Origin: Promethearchaeota archaeon
GTDB taxonomy: Archaea; Asgardarchaeota; Lokiarchaeia; Sigyniarchaeales; SOKP01
DNA length: 7,839 nt
Reading direction: 5' to 3'
Assembly: GCA_019894815.1 (NCBI GenBank)
Contig: JAGXNU010000060.1
Span: forward strand, 2,502-10,340
In this document: in pieces, positions 1-5,969 of the stretch
Numbering within the stretch: the first letter of the stretch is position 1
How the letters are laid out: the number at the start of each line of letters is the position of its first letter
Notes under the pieces: model-generated
Databases searched by the model: none
Seen by the model: the letters and a program-made list of their open reading frames with translations, nothing else
Told to the model about the DNA's origin: nothing
Position numbers and translations under genes: made by a program

Positions 1-390
1 GGTGAATTTAATACCTAATAATAATACTTTCTTTAAATTCTCTTGATGTGCTTTCTCTGCTGTAGCTTTAACAATGCTAAGTATTGGGACTTTCGCTAAT
101 TGAACTAAATCGTCATAAACCGCATGGGGTGAGTTTGCTGCCATTACGATAAAACTAGCACCTGCTTGTTCTAGAGCTTTAATGCCTTCCATTAAGTAAT
201 CAACATACCCTTTTCTATTATCGTCATGTTCAAGATCAATTACTCTTTGAAAATTTAGGCTGAATATTATTACTTCGGGATAATCATAATCATGCCTTTT
301 TTCATAATACTTTTCTAAAATTTGGTCATAATACTTTATCGTTGATTCATGACTCATTCCGCCTAAAAGACCAATCCTAAATGATTTCAT
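1..390 (-). CDS. Aspartate/glutamate racemase family protein, N-terminal 130 residues (runs off left edge)
   Basis: My translation from the ATG at 390 gives MKSFRIGLLGGMSHESTIKY at the N-terminus and stays open to base 1. The IGLLGGMSHEST start, the PEVIIFSLNF strand and the MAANSPHA loop (residues 83-90) match the first half of the cofactor-independent Asp/Glu racemase family, whose members are about 230 residues long, so roughly 100 residues lie outside the window. These enzymes interconvert L- and D-amino acids with two cysteines, one in each pseudo-symmetric half. The first normally sits in a loop such as MPCNTAH; here that position is alanine (residue 85). Activity may therefore be altered, use the second cysteine only, or be absent. 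The second half cannot be seen. A TATA box and dyads lie upstream. The family call is firm; the substrate is unknown. Confidence 0.85.
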   Translation of the reverse strand, partial: MKSFRIGLLGGMSHESTIKYYDQILEKYYEKRHDYDYPEVIIFSLNFQRVIDLEHDDNRKGYVDYLMEGIKALEQAGASFIVMAANSPHAVYDDLVQLAKVPILSIVKATAEKAHQENLKKVLLLGIKFT

Positions 391-414
391 TTTTCTCTTA
401 ATTTTTCATTCTAT

Positions 415-436
415 TTCTTATAATTCGAATTAAGAA
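415..436. repeat. Interrupted inverted repeat centred on AATTCGAATT
   Basis: A perfect 10-bp palindrome, AATTCGAATT (422-431), is framed by TTCTTA (415-420) and TAAGAA (431-436); two extra bases on one side break full symmetry. It overlaps the predicted transcription start of the racemase gene, so it could be a repressor site. A+T-rich palindromes also arise by chance, so confidence is modest. Confidence 0.35.
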
Positions 437-443
437 TCCTAAC

Positions 444-453
444 TTATATTTAT
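444..453 (-). promoter_or_regulatory. Probable TATA box of the racemase-family gene
   Basis: The minus strand reads ATAAATATAA here. A start about 25 nt downstream (near 422) would leave a leader of about 32 nt before the ATG at 390. Dyads flank it on both sides: one at the predicted start and one just upstream of the BRE position. This is inferred from position and composition only. Confidence 0.4.
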
Positions 454-462
454 CTAAAATCT

Positions 463-484
463 TCGTGAAATCCCGATTTCACGA
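463..484. promoter_or_regulatory. Perfect 10-bp inverted repeat, operator-like
   Basis: TCGTGAAATC, then CC, then GATTTCACGA: two perfect 10-bp arms around a 2-nt centre, much more G+C-rich than the surrounding gap. It sits about 10 bp upstream of the racemase TATA box, where an archaeal activator or repressor dimer could bind. As RNA it could fold into a 9-bp stem with a 4-nt loop, and it lies some 40 nt past the stop of the minus-strand gene upstream, so a role at that gene's 3' end is the alternative. It abuts a 12-bp palindrome, GATCTATAGATC, at 483-494. Confidence 0.55.
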
Positions 485-525
485 TCTATAGATCAAATTA
501 AGATTGATAATCAGTAAAAATAAAT

Positions 526-1065
526 TTAACGTGATCCTGAAATCATTTTTCTCTTTACTTCTTGAACCATTTCATGTCCATTATCATTTATTTGAGTAAG
601 AATGTCTCTTAGAATTTCATTAATCTCTAATCCTTTTAAATCACAGGATACATATAACAATGAAATTATTTCACGAGCAAGTGTTTCTATATTCTTTATG
701 TCATCAATCGGAATCCGTATGCCTAATGCTTTTAAATCCTTTTGTGTTTCTTTATCTTGCTGCCTTATGACAAGTAGATAATCATTTTTTCTGCCCTTCC
801 AAGATTCTGATACACTTCGGATAGAAAATATATATCTTTTAGATGGACTCCCAATTCCATTTACTTCTCGGGTGAAATTCAAAGGTTGCGATTTCCTTAC
901 TGCGTCTAAACCAAAAGATCTGTTGATTTTATTGGATTTCTCTAATTTATTTTTCATTAATGATATTTCTTCTGTCAACTGCTCGACTTTTAGAGACAAT
1001 TTTTCAAATTTTTCAAGAAAGAGTTCTTTATTTATAAGATTATCACAATCGCTCAATAAAATCAC
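526..1065 (-). CDS. Uncharacterised protein with N-terminal coiled coil (179 aa)
   Basis: I do not recognise the family. Residues 13-45 are charged and heptad-like (LEKFEKLSLKVEQLTEEIS), suggesting a short coiled coil. A basic linker (46-75) follows, then a probable mixed alpha/beta domain (about 76-165) with a strand-like KRYIFSIRSV stretch and DYLLVIRQQDKET, ending in a charged helix. There is no signal peptide or membrane segment, so it is probably cytosolic; the coiled coil suggests self-association. The full-length reading starts at GTG 1065, but that GTG lies inside an AGGTGAT SD sequence (1067-1061). A TTG at 1056-1054 sits 4 nt after it and would give 176 residues, and I favour that start. 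A TATA-like element lies at 1111-1124. It may be transcribed apart from its neighbours, since the gaps are 135 and 114 nt. Confidence 0.7.
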   Translation of the reverse strand: MILLSDCDNLINKELFLEKFEKLSLKVEQLTEEISLMKNKLEKSNKINRSFGLDAVRKSQPLNFTREVNGIGSPSKRYIFSIRSVSESWKGRKNDYLLVIRQQDKETQKDLKALGIRIPIDDIKNIETLAREIISLLYVSCDLKGLEINEILRDILTQINDNGHEMVQEVKRKMISGSR

Positions 1066-1067
1066 CT
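1061..1067 (-). promoter_or_regulatory. Shine-Dalgarno site AGGTGAT that points to a TTG start
   Basis: The minus strand reads AGGTGAT, complementary to the archaeal 16S rRNA 3' end (ATCACCT). It covers the GTG at 1065-1063 and is followed after 4 nt by TTG at 1056-1054 in the same frame. A start codon inside its own SD is not usable in the normal geometry, so translation of the 179-residue reading probably begins three codons later. Confidence 0.5.
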
Positions 1068-1103
1068 ACTCACGGAAATGCATGTTTTTATCTGATCTCT
1101 TGA

Positions 1104-1124
1104 TTAATAAATCTATTTATTAAA
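1104..1124 (-). promoter_or_regulatory. TATA region with a 9-bp inverted repeat, upstream of the 179-aa gene
   Basis: The minus strand carries TTTAATAAATAGAT (1124-1111), a good TATA-like match that predicts a start near 1092 and a leader of about 30 nt. The same bases form a perfect inverted repeat, TTAATAAAT-CT-ATTTATTAA (1104-1123). A repressor bound here would block TBP, but the arms are pure A+T and could be coincidental. Confidence 0.35.
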
Positions 1125-1154
1125 CGATTAATCTCTTTAGAATTATTAATTTTT

Positions 1155-1174
1155 AAAAAAAGAAAAATAAAATT
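1155..1174 (-). terminator. Oligo-T terminator after the 449-aa membrane protein gene
   Basis: Just past the stop, the minus strand is almost all T (TTTTATTTTTCTTTTTTT). Archaeal RNA polymerase terminates at such tracts without a hairpin. The downstream gene has its own TATA-like element, consistent with separate transcription. Confidence 0.45.
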
Positions 1175-1179
1175 AAGAA

Positions 1180-2529
1180 TTAAAACGATGAATTATTTTC
1201 ATCATCTTCTCTTTCTGGATTCTCATCTATAAAATTTTCATCGGAATCTTCTTGTGAGCTCTCAATATCTTCTTCGGGTTGATATGCTTCTTTGATTTCT
1301 TCAGAAGGATCAGAAAAATCTCCTGAAGATGGTGTCTCTTCATCTTTAGGAATAATTTGTTCTTGCGGAACTGTTAAATCTTCCTCTGTTGGGGGCGTTA
1401 AATATTCCATTACTGCTTTAGGACTCACGAGTTCTTCGATTTTTTCAGCCAATTTTTTCTGATCTTTAAAGTATTTGGAAAATTCATAGAATCCTATTAT
1501 CAATAAAGTTAAAAGGAAGAACGCTAAAACAAGTAGATTTTTAATCAAATTTACCCAATCCGAATTTAACCAGGTCAATAAGAAAATATTAGGAAACCAT
1601 TGAACTAGTGGCTCCATTTGACTAAAAGGAAAATTATGGGCAAATTCATAAGCGACTTTGGAAAAAACCAACCATAAAATTATTGTATCCATCCCTATTC
1701 TTTTTCTATTTAATCTTTTCACGAGCATCTCTGCTTGAGATCCCATTAAAGTCGAAACAGAATATAAGATAATTGCAAAATCTCCAACAAGCATGATGAT
1801 TTGAGTTAATAGTGATGAGGTCTCCGTGCCTGTAGCAGTCCTAAAAGCTAAGAAGATTTTAATTAACAGATAAAATGTATAAATAATCAAGAAAACAAAC
1901 CAAACACCGAGCCAAGCAGCAAATACCTTTTTGAAAAGATATATTATTACAAATATCGTAAATATCCCAATCACAATCAATACAAAGAACACGACGTAAT
2001 TTGAGAGAGATATAACATTTGATATGCGTTCTCCTAAATAAGCTCCAATTTCTTGAGAGTAGAGAATATATCCCACTGAGAGAAAAACAGCTAAAGACAG
2101 AAAACCAAAAAATTCAATGGATCTAAACGTTTTTCCATATTTTTTTTCCTTAAGACTATTATCTAATCTTTTACTTGATAAAAATGCACCATATAATATG
2201 AACCAAGACGTAAAGAAGAAATAAGAGAATATGGAAAATGCAAATATGATAATGAGTACGACAGCGATTAATAGCATTATAGGTAATGATAGAAAGAAAA
2301 GCAGGAGTACTTTCCATGTAGCAACCTCTTTCACATCTTTTTTAGCAAAAAGAGAGAATATAAATAAATACATTAGAAAGGCTAAGAAGGGTAGAAATGA
2401 AAGTAATCCAATTAATCGAGTAACTTCAAATTGAACAAGTCCAACACCAACAATCAACCAAATGACGAGAATAAGATATCTCCAATTTTCCCTTAGAAAT
2501 AATTTTTTCAAATTATCTATAGTATCCAT
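1180..2529 (-). CDS. Polytopic membrane protein with long acidic C-terminal tail (449 aa), family unknown
   Basis: Hydrophobic segments suggest about ten transmembrane helices: near 18-36, 39-62, 73-97, 98-117, 139-157, 178-199, 206-228, 242-262, 279-297 and 331-350, with a weaker one at 309-320. A basic patch, KRLNRKR (271-277), lies between two of them. The last 70 or so residues (about 381-449) are dominated by Glu, Asp, Ser and Pro and are probably a disordered cytoplasmic tail. I see no transporter signature, cofactor motif or signal peptide and do not assign a function. The start is ATG at 2529. A TATA-like TTTTTAAATA at 2600-2591 would give a leader of about 40 nt. It diverges from another uncharacterised membrane protein at 2727; a shared role is possible but unproven. 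Confidence 0.8.
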   Translation of the reverse strand: MDTIDNLKKLFLRENWRYLILVIWLIVGVGLVQFEVTRLIGLLSFLPFLAFLMYLFIFSLFAKKDVKEVATWKVLLLFFLSLPIMLLIAVVLIIIFAFSIFSYFFFTSWFILYGAFLSSKRLDNSLKEKKYGKTFRSIEFFGFLSLAVFLSVGYILYSQEIGAYLGERISNVISLSNYVVFFVLIVIGIFTIFVIIYLFKKVFAAWLGVWFVFLIIYTFYLLIKIFLAFRTATGTETSSLLTQIIMLVGDFAIILYSVSTLMGSQAEMLVKRLNRKRIGMDTIILWLVFSKVAYEFAHNFPFSQMEPLVQWFPNIFLLTWLNSDWVNLIKNLLVLAFFLLTLLIIGFYEFSKYFKDQKKLAEKIEELVSPKAVMEYLTPPTEEDLTVPQEQIIPKDEETPSSGDFSDPSEEIKEAYQPEEDIESSQEDSDENFIDENPEREDDENNSSF

Positions 2530-2590
2530 TTTTTTTAAACCAAATTTGAAATGATTCTTAATAAATATTGCAATAATAATCGATTACATG

Positions 2591-2600
2591 TATTTAAAAA
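2591..2600 (-). promoter_or_regulatory. Probable TATA box of the 449-aa membrane protein gene
   Basis: The minus strand reads TTTTTAAATA, about 62-71 nt upstream of the ATG. A start about 25 nt downstream (near 2568) leaves a leader of roughly 40 nt. The 197-bp gap to 2727 holds divergent promoters and nothing else I can identify. Confidence 0.35.
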
Positions 2601-2661
2601 TTGAGTTTAGGATTTTGAACTTAAACACTAATAGAGTTCTTAATAAGGCATGTGGATCAAT

Positions 2662-2673
2662 AAATATTTAAAA
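2662..2673 (+). promoter_or_regulatory. Probable TATA box of the 223-aa membrane protein gene
   Basis: AAATATTTAAAA on the plus strand predicts a start near 2692 and a leader of about 35 nt. Just before the ATG, AAGTGAT (2715-2721) is a near match to the archaeal SD with a 5-nt spacer. Confidence 0.35.
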
Positions 2674-2726
2674 TCATGCTCGATCTAATATGCAATTAAT
2701 TTTTTAAAAATACAAAGTGATATGTT

Positions 2727-3398
2727 ATGATATTTCAAACAGAATTTTTTAATTGGGTAGCACACTCTGCGGGAGTCATGGTATTTATTAGTGCTTTTAT
2801 AGCATTAACTTGGCTTGGTTTTGAACGAAAACGTAGAGGTTCTTTCACCCGAAAGAAGGCTTCCGAAGGAGGAGATAAGAAATTTGACATTTCAAGTTTT
2901 CTTAAAATATTATCATATTTTGGTATAGTCGTTGGAATTCTTGATGTATGGGCTGGAACAATGGGTTTAATATTGGATATTCCTCCGAGCTTTAAATTTG
3001 CTGCGATTACTGAAAATGGGGCAGATCATTTTACATGTATATTTTTAATCGTTATAGGTATAGCAATGTTGTTCAAACCTGTTAATGACATGCCATTAGC
3101 AAGCATTATCGGTATATTAGCGGGTGCCGCTGCAGCAGCTGCATTGGTACTTTTCGTTCCAGACACCGCTGTTGTATGGATCAGTGATTGGATTAATCCT
3201 AAACTAGGTTTAGCGATTGTGTTCATCATTGTGACTGCTATAGTTGCTTTAACAGCCAAATTTTATATTGGAGTTCTTCAAAATATTTCAAAATTCCTTT
3301 CTTGGCCACCAGTTGCATTCCTCATAATGTTGTTTTGCTTCGTGCAAGGTATTTTATTATGGGGTTTTGGAATGAGTATATTTGTAAATTTCTTTTAA
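2727..3398 (+). CDS. Six-helix membrane protein (223 aa), family unknown
   Basis: Hydrophobic stretches near residues 12-32, 60-84, 101-117, 124-144, 160-181 and 194-220 indicate six transmembrane helices. A strongly basic loop (FERKRRGSFTRKKASEGGDKK, residues 32-52) lies between the first two and is probably cytoplasmic by the positive-inside rule. The fourth helix contains a small-residue run (LAGAAAAAAL), typical of tight helix packing. I find no recognisable catalytic or transport motif. ATG at 2727 follows a partial SD (AAGTGAT) at 5 nt. The gene diverges from the 449-residue membrane protein and converges on the flavoprotein gene, with oligo-T tracts in both directions between them. It is real by length, hydrophobic pattern and start signals; the function is unknown. 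Confidence 0.75.
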   Translation: MIFQTEFFNWVAHSAGVMVFISAFIALTWLGFERKRRGSFTRKKASEGGDKKFDISSFLKILSYFGIVVGILDVWAGTMGLILDIPPSFKFAAITENGADHFTCIFLIVIGIAMLFKPVNDMPLASIIGILAGAAAAAALVLFVPDTAVVWISDWINPKLGLAIVFIIVTAIVALTAKFYIGVLQNISKFLSWPPVAFLIMLFCFVQGILLWGFGMSIFVNFF

Positions 3399-3413
3399 AT
3401 TTCTTTTTTTTTT
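3399..3413 (+). terminator. Oligo-T terminator of the 223-aa membrane protein gene
   Basis: Directly after the stop at 3396-3398 comes a T-rich stretch ending in ten consecutive Ts (3404-3413), a typical hairpin-free archaeal terminator. Confidence 0.55.
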
Positions 3414-3447
3414 GATATTATAGGGAAACCAGAAAAAGGTTTAATAT

Positions 3448-3462
3448 AAAAAAATTAAAAAA
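3448..3462 (-). terminator. Oligo-T terminator of the flavoprotein gene
   Basis: The minus strand reads TTTTTTAATTTTTTT about 40 nt past the flavoprotein stop. With the plus-strand tract at 3404-3413 it makes a convergent terminator region between the two genes. Confidence 0.45.
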
Positions 3463-3498
3463 CTAATTGGCATCCTAATACAACGCAGATACTGGCAG

Positions 3499-4104
3499 TT
3501 AATGCGTATGGGTACCAAAAGCAAAGAAGTTACGGGGAAATTCATTGGGAAACTCAAACTTTTTATCGACGAGTTGTACGATTTCTTCACCCAACCTAAA
3601 AGCAGCGTCCATGCCCTTTTTAAGCCGTTTAGCATCCCCTTTCCCTGTTGCATACGCCGCAACGAAATTGGCAGGGAGCATCTGTTTCAGAGTGATAAAA
3701 AAGTAATAATCCTTGAGGGCATCAATGATCCCTATACTACCTGCCACAACGATTACTCCTCCTACCTTGTTTGCCAAGTTCTTACCCGGTTTGTTCAATG
3801 CAAAAGAACGATCCATGATAGCTTTGGCTTGCGCTGTCATGCCATAAAAATGGATGGGGGAACCAAAGACAATACCATCTGCTGCTATCAATTTTTCGTA
3901 AAGAGGTTGCATGTCGTCTTGGATATGACACTCACCCTTTGCTATGCAAGAATAACAGCCATCGCATCCTCTAATATCCTTGCCCGATATACTGAAAAGC
4001 TCTATTTCAGCTCCATTTTCTGCTGCACCCCTGAGCATTTCTTCCAATAAGATTACTGTATTCCCCTTTTTCCGTGGACTGCATGAGATACCTAATATTT
4101 TCAT
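3499..4104 (-). CDS. Iron-sulfur flavoprotein (NAD(P)H-dependent FMN reductase / flavodoxin superfamily)
   Basis: The protein (201 aa from ATG 4104) has a flavodoxin-like fold. KILGISCSPRKKGNT near the N-terminus is the FMN phosphate-binding loop, and GSPIHFYGMTAQAKAIMDR (from about residue 81) is the second FMN-contacting loop of this superfamily. Between them, CDGCYSCIAKGEC (47-59) is the compact C-X2-C-X2-C-X5-C motif that binds a [4Fe-4S] cluster in archaeal iron-sulfur flavoproteins, so it should be a soluble homodimeric electron carrier or reductase; such proteins have been linked to oxygen or peroxide defence. The C-terminal FPRNFFAFGTHTH also fits the family. An in-frame TTG at 4113 is less likely, because AGGAG (4119-4115) would touch it, while ATG lies 10 nt away. 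G+C is about 43% by hand count over 3541-4080, well above the neighbouring DUF72 gene, suggesting acquisition. Confidence 0.9.
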   Translation of the reverse strand: MKILGISCSPRKKGNTVILLEEMLRGAAENGAEIELFSISGKDIRGCDGCYSCIAKGECHIQDDMQPLYEKLIAADGIVFGSPIHFYGMTAQAKAIMDRSFALNKPGKNLANKVGGVIVVAGSIGIIDALKDYYFFITLKQMLPANFVAAYATGKGDAKRLKKGMDAAFRLGEEIVQLVDKKFEFPNEFPRNFFAFGTHTH

Positions 4105-4114
4105 TTTGATCAAT

Positions 4115-4119
4115 CTCCT
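4115..4119 (-). promoter_or_regulatory. Shine-Dalgarno AGGAG deciding the flavoprotein start
   Basis: The minus strand reads AGGAG with 10 nt to ATG 4104 but only 1 nt to the upstream in-frame TTG at 4113-4111. The spacing favours ATG as the start codon. Confidence 0.5.
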
Positions 4120-4143
4120 ATATATTAGAATAAAACCATCATG

Positions 4144-4160
4144 AAAGTTTTTTAAACTTT
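4144..4160. promoter_or_regulatory. Inverted repeat AAAGTTT-TTT-AAACTTT over the flavoprotein promoter
   Basis: Perfect 7-bp arms surround a 3-nt centre. On the minus strand the same bases give a TATA-like TTTAAAAA about 45 nt upstream of the flavoprotein ATG, which predicts a start near 4128. A dyad over the TATA box would suit a repressor, for example a redox regulator. It also lies about 57 nt past the DUF72 stop, so a hairpin in a DUF72-flavoprotein transcript is the alternative. Confidence 0.35.
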
Positions 4161-4216
4161 ATTATGTTAGCAAAATAAGATTATAGAAGATAAATATTCA
4201 GCTTTAAGAGTTTATT

Positions 4217-5017
4217 TTAAAAAAAATCTGTAAGCTTCTTTTGTTGTGCAAAATTTTTAAAAGATAAATTTAGTTTTCTTTTTATCTGGTTGACGGTTTC
4301 GGGAGCAAAACCTGAGAAATGGTTATTTACAATAATAAAGATTTCACGGATATTAGGAGTTCCCTGGAGTTTATTAATATTTGAATAGAGGTGACTCAAG
4401 GCGATATCTTGAGATTTTTGTAAATGATCAAATTTAGTTATTTCTCTATCACCAATTAGCCTAATGTAATATAATTCTTGATTAGGAAAATAGTAAGGTT
4501 TAACATTTTCAAGATAAGATGTTACTAATATAATATTTTTACCATCAATAAGTTTTGTGAGATCAGGCTCTTCAAACCATGAATTACTTCTTAATTCTAT
4601 AAAGATATGGTGTTTTTTTGCAAATTTTCTCACGATGTAAGACAAATGTTGGAAATGCTTATTAGAATATTTAAACCGAGGAGGAAATTGTAATAAAAAC
4701 CCTTTTAGCATATTTCCAAAAGGTTTGATATGACTTTGAAACTTGAAAATATCATCCTCTAAACTTGGATTATCAAATTCATGTGTAATTTTTTGCCATG
4801 CCTTTAAGATAAACTGAAAAGTAGAAGGCACTCTGTTAATCCAATTTTCAAACGTATTAATAGATAGAGGGTTATAATAAGTTGAATTTACTTCATTTAC
4901 ATCAAAATAATTTGAATAGTGTGTTAAGTATCTAGCTCTATCAAGATTCTTGGGATAAAACGGTCCGATCCAATCCTTATAATCCCAACCTGCTGTTCCA
5001 ATATGTATATCTACCAT
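4217..5017 (-). CDS. DUF72 (YecE-like) TIM-barrel protein
   Basis: At 266 aa it has the usual length and order of family motifs: IGTAGWDYKDW (6-16) at the N-terminus, FDVNEVNSTYY (38-48), FILKAWQKITH (69-79), LLQFPPRF (108-115), ELRSNSWF (141-148), YYIRLIGDR (183-191) and VNNHFSGFAPETV (230-242). The family folds as a TIM barrel with conserved acidic and aromatic residues around the barrel mouth. It occurs in many bacteria and archaea, but its biochemical function is not established; an enzyme role is only presumed. No signal peptide or membrane segment is seen, so it is cytosolic. The start is ATG 5017, with no convincing SD. It lies 112 nt upstream of the flavoprotein ATG on the same strand and may be co-transcribed, although a separate promoter is possible. 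Confidence 0.92.
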   Translation of the reverse strand: MVDIHIGTAGWDYKDWIGPFYPKNLDRARYLTHYSNYFDVNEVNSTYYNPLSINTFENWINRVPSTFQFILKAWQKITHEFDNPSLEDDIFKFQSHIKPFGNMLKGFLLQFPPRFKYSNKHFQHLSYIVRKFAKKHHIFIELRSNSWFEEPDLTKLIDGKNIILVTSYLENVKPYYFPNQELYYIRLIGDREITKFDHLQKSQDIALSHLYSNINKLQGTPNIREIFIIVNNHFSGFAPETVNQIKRKLNLSFKNFAQQKKLTDFF

Positions 5018-5130
5018 TTTAAATTCCGTTATTATGGTAATCTCTGCAAATTTGAATTAATCCGTTATGTATAAAATAATAAATTTATATTAATTCTTAT
5101 ATAGATACGAGAAATTTAAAAGAATCAACA

Positions 5131-5138
5131 TATAAATA
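5131..5138 (+). promoter_or_regulatory. TATA box of the first coiled-coil gene
   Basis: TATAAATA lies 39 nt before the GTG start at 5170 and predicts a transcript starting near 5157-5160, leaving a leader of about ten nucleotides that contains the SD. The rest of the 152-bp divergent gap (5018-5169) is A+T-rich and must also hold the DUF72 promoter, which I cannot place with confidence. Confidence 0.5.
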
Positions 5139-5158
5139 TTAATCACGACAAGAAAAAA

Positions 5159-5164
5159 GAGGGA
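5159..5164 (+). promoter_or_regulatory. Shine-Dalgarno GAGGGA supporting a GTG start
   Basis: GAGGGA is followed by 5 nt and then GTG at 5170. No other start codon lies at suitable spacing in this frame; the next in-frame ATG (5194) is eight codons in and would delete the conserved tryptophan. This favours the GTG. Confidence 0.5.
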
Positions 5165-5169
5165 CTATT

Positions 5170-5862
5170 GTGATTCCATGGGATAAAATTGAAATGAGTC
5201 CAGAGAAGTCTTTAAAGGTTGAAGGAAGATTATTATTGGATTTTCGCGCTAAAACTATTGAACTGGAAAAGGATTTAGCGAAGACAAAGGAACAATTGAA
5301 AAATACATTGGAAGAACTAAGAGGAACATCCACTAAACTTCATGGTCGAGAAAAAAGTTTAGTAAAAATGAATGAAAAATTTACTGCATCAAAAAAGAAC
5401 TTGGATTCGGTTTCGGAACAAAAACTTACTGTAGATATTGAGTTGACAAAACTAAAACCTCAATTAAACGATTTACAAGCTGAAAACCGCAAGTTAAAAG
5501 CAGATTTTGATATTCAGATATCTCAATTAAACGCAAAAATCACAGAGTTACAAGGTGAATTAAAATTTTTAAGTGAAAAAAATGCGGAATTAGATCAACA
5601 ATTAATTTTCAAGAGCAAATCAGTTGAAACTCATAAGAAGGAAGTAGACGTAAAGATGGAAGAATTCTCTTCCATGAAAAAAAAATTAAACATTTCACAA
5701 CAAGAAACACAACAACTAGTTGATAAAGTTAAAACTCTTGAAAAAAAATTATCTGAGATTGAAGGTTCTCCAAGAGTACTAAACAAAATTAATGAAATGA
5801 TGGTACATAAAGGATTTTTATCAGATCGTGAACTTTCCGACATCAAGAAGGAGTTTGAATAA
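5170..5862 (+). CDS. Coiled-coil protein A (230 aa), first of a tandem paralogous pair
   Basis: Three parts are visible. The N-cap (1-32), containing W4 and PEKSLKVEGRLLLDFR (11-26), is nearly identical to that of the next gene. The rod (about 27-195) is a long Lys/Glu/Leu/Gln-rich coiled coil with heptad-like spacing and no proline except one at 97, predicting an extended helix of some 25 nm. After P201 comes a C-cap, with MVHKGFLSDRELSDIKKEFE at the end, that resembles short C-terminal oligomerisation modules of the SHOCT type (glycine turn, then an acidic helix), although I cannot confirm membership. No membrane segment or signal peptide is present, so it is cytosolic, probably a dimer. 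It could be a scaffold or spacer whose caps bind shared partners; that is inference. It has its own TATA box and SD, and the gap to its paralogue is 107 nt. Confidence 0.85.
   Translation: MIPWDKIEMSPEKSLKVEGRLLLDFRAKTIELEKDLAKTKEQLKNTLEELRGTSTKLHGREKSLVKMNEKFTASKKNLDSVSEQKLTVDIELTKLKPQLNDLQAENRKLKADFDIQISQLNAKITELQGELKFLSEKNAELDQQLIFKSKSVETHKKEVDVKMEEFSSMKKKLNISQQETQQLVDKVKTLEKKLSEIEGSPRVLNKINEMMVHKGFLSDRELSDIKKEFE
5206..5231 (+). repeat. 26-bp direct repeat, copy 1 (within coiled-coil gene A)
   Basis: These 26 bases encode KSLKVEGR plus two further bases and recur without mismatch at 6039-6064 in the paralogue. Identity breaks on both sides, with synonymous differences immediately upstream (CCA GAG against CCT GAA) and downstream. 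The block contains the 8-bp palindrome CTTTAAAG. Confidence 0.8.
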
Positions 5863-5916
5863 TGAGTAGGTTATTAATTGGGAAAAACTAATTATAAAAT
5901 TAACTTGAAAAAATAA

Positions 5917-5928
5917 AAACCGAAAGAA
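5917..5928 (+). repeat. 12-nt repeat AAACCGAAAGAA, copy 1
   Basis: It occurs 54 nt after the stop of coiled-coil gene A. An identical copy begins 2 nt after the stop of coiled-coil gene B (6745-6756). It could be a remnant of the duplication or a shared 3' element; 12 bases of purine-rich sequence may also recur by chance. Confidence 0.4.
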
Positions 5929-5950
5929 TAACTTAATAAAAATAAAAAGC

Positions 5951-5958
5951 TATAAATT
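5951..5958 (+). promoter_or_regulatory. TATA box of the second coiled-coil gene
   Basis: TATAAATT followed by ATTAAAA predicts a transcript start near 5976-5982. This falls after the GTG at 5970 and just before the GGTGAT SD at 5988, so transcripts from here could not use the GTG. Read-through from gene A is also possible; no clear oligo-T terminator was seen between the genes. Confidence 0.4.
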
Positions 5959-5969
5959 ATTAAAAAGAA

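Noticed and set aside
1..390. Racemase-family reading as a truncated pseudogene
   Set aside because: The frame is intact to base 1, so it is cut by the window edge rather than broken.
872..1123. Plus-strand open frame of 83 codons
   Set aside because: Antisense to the 179-residue gene, with no start signal or domain.
3026..3259. Minus-strand open frame of 77 codons
   Set aside because: Antisense to the six-helix membrane protein; its Ala run is the reverse of the GCT/GCA-rich stretch.
3502..4050. Long open frame on the plus strand (182 codons)
   Set aside because: It lies wholly opposite the iron-sulfur flavoprotein, whose motifs are unmistakable; the plus-strand reading has no recognisable domain and arises from the opposite strand's codon pattern.
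5863..5969. A small RNA or tRNA in the gap between the coiled-coil genes
   Set aside because: The gap is A-rich with no cloverleaf, no C/D box pair and no strong stem; only a TATA box and a 12-nt repeat stand out.
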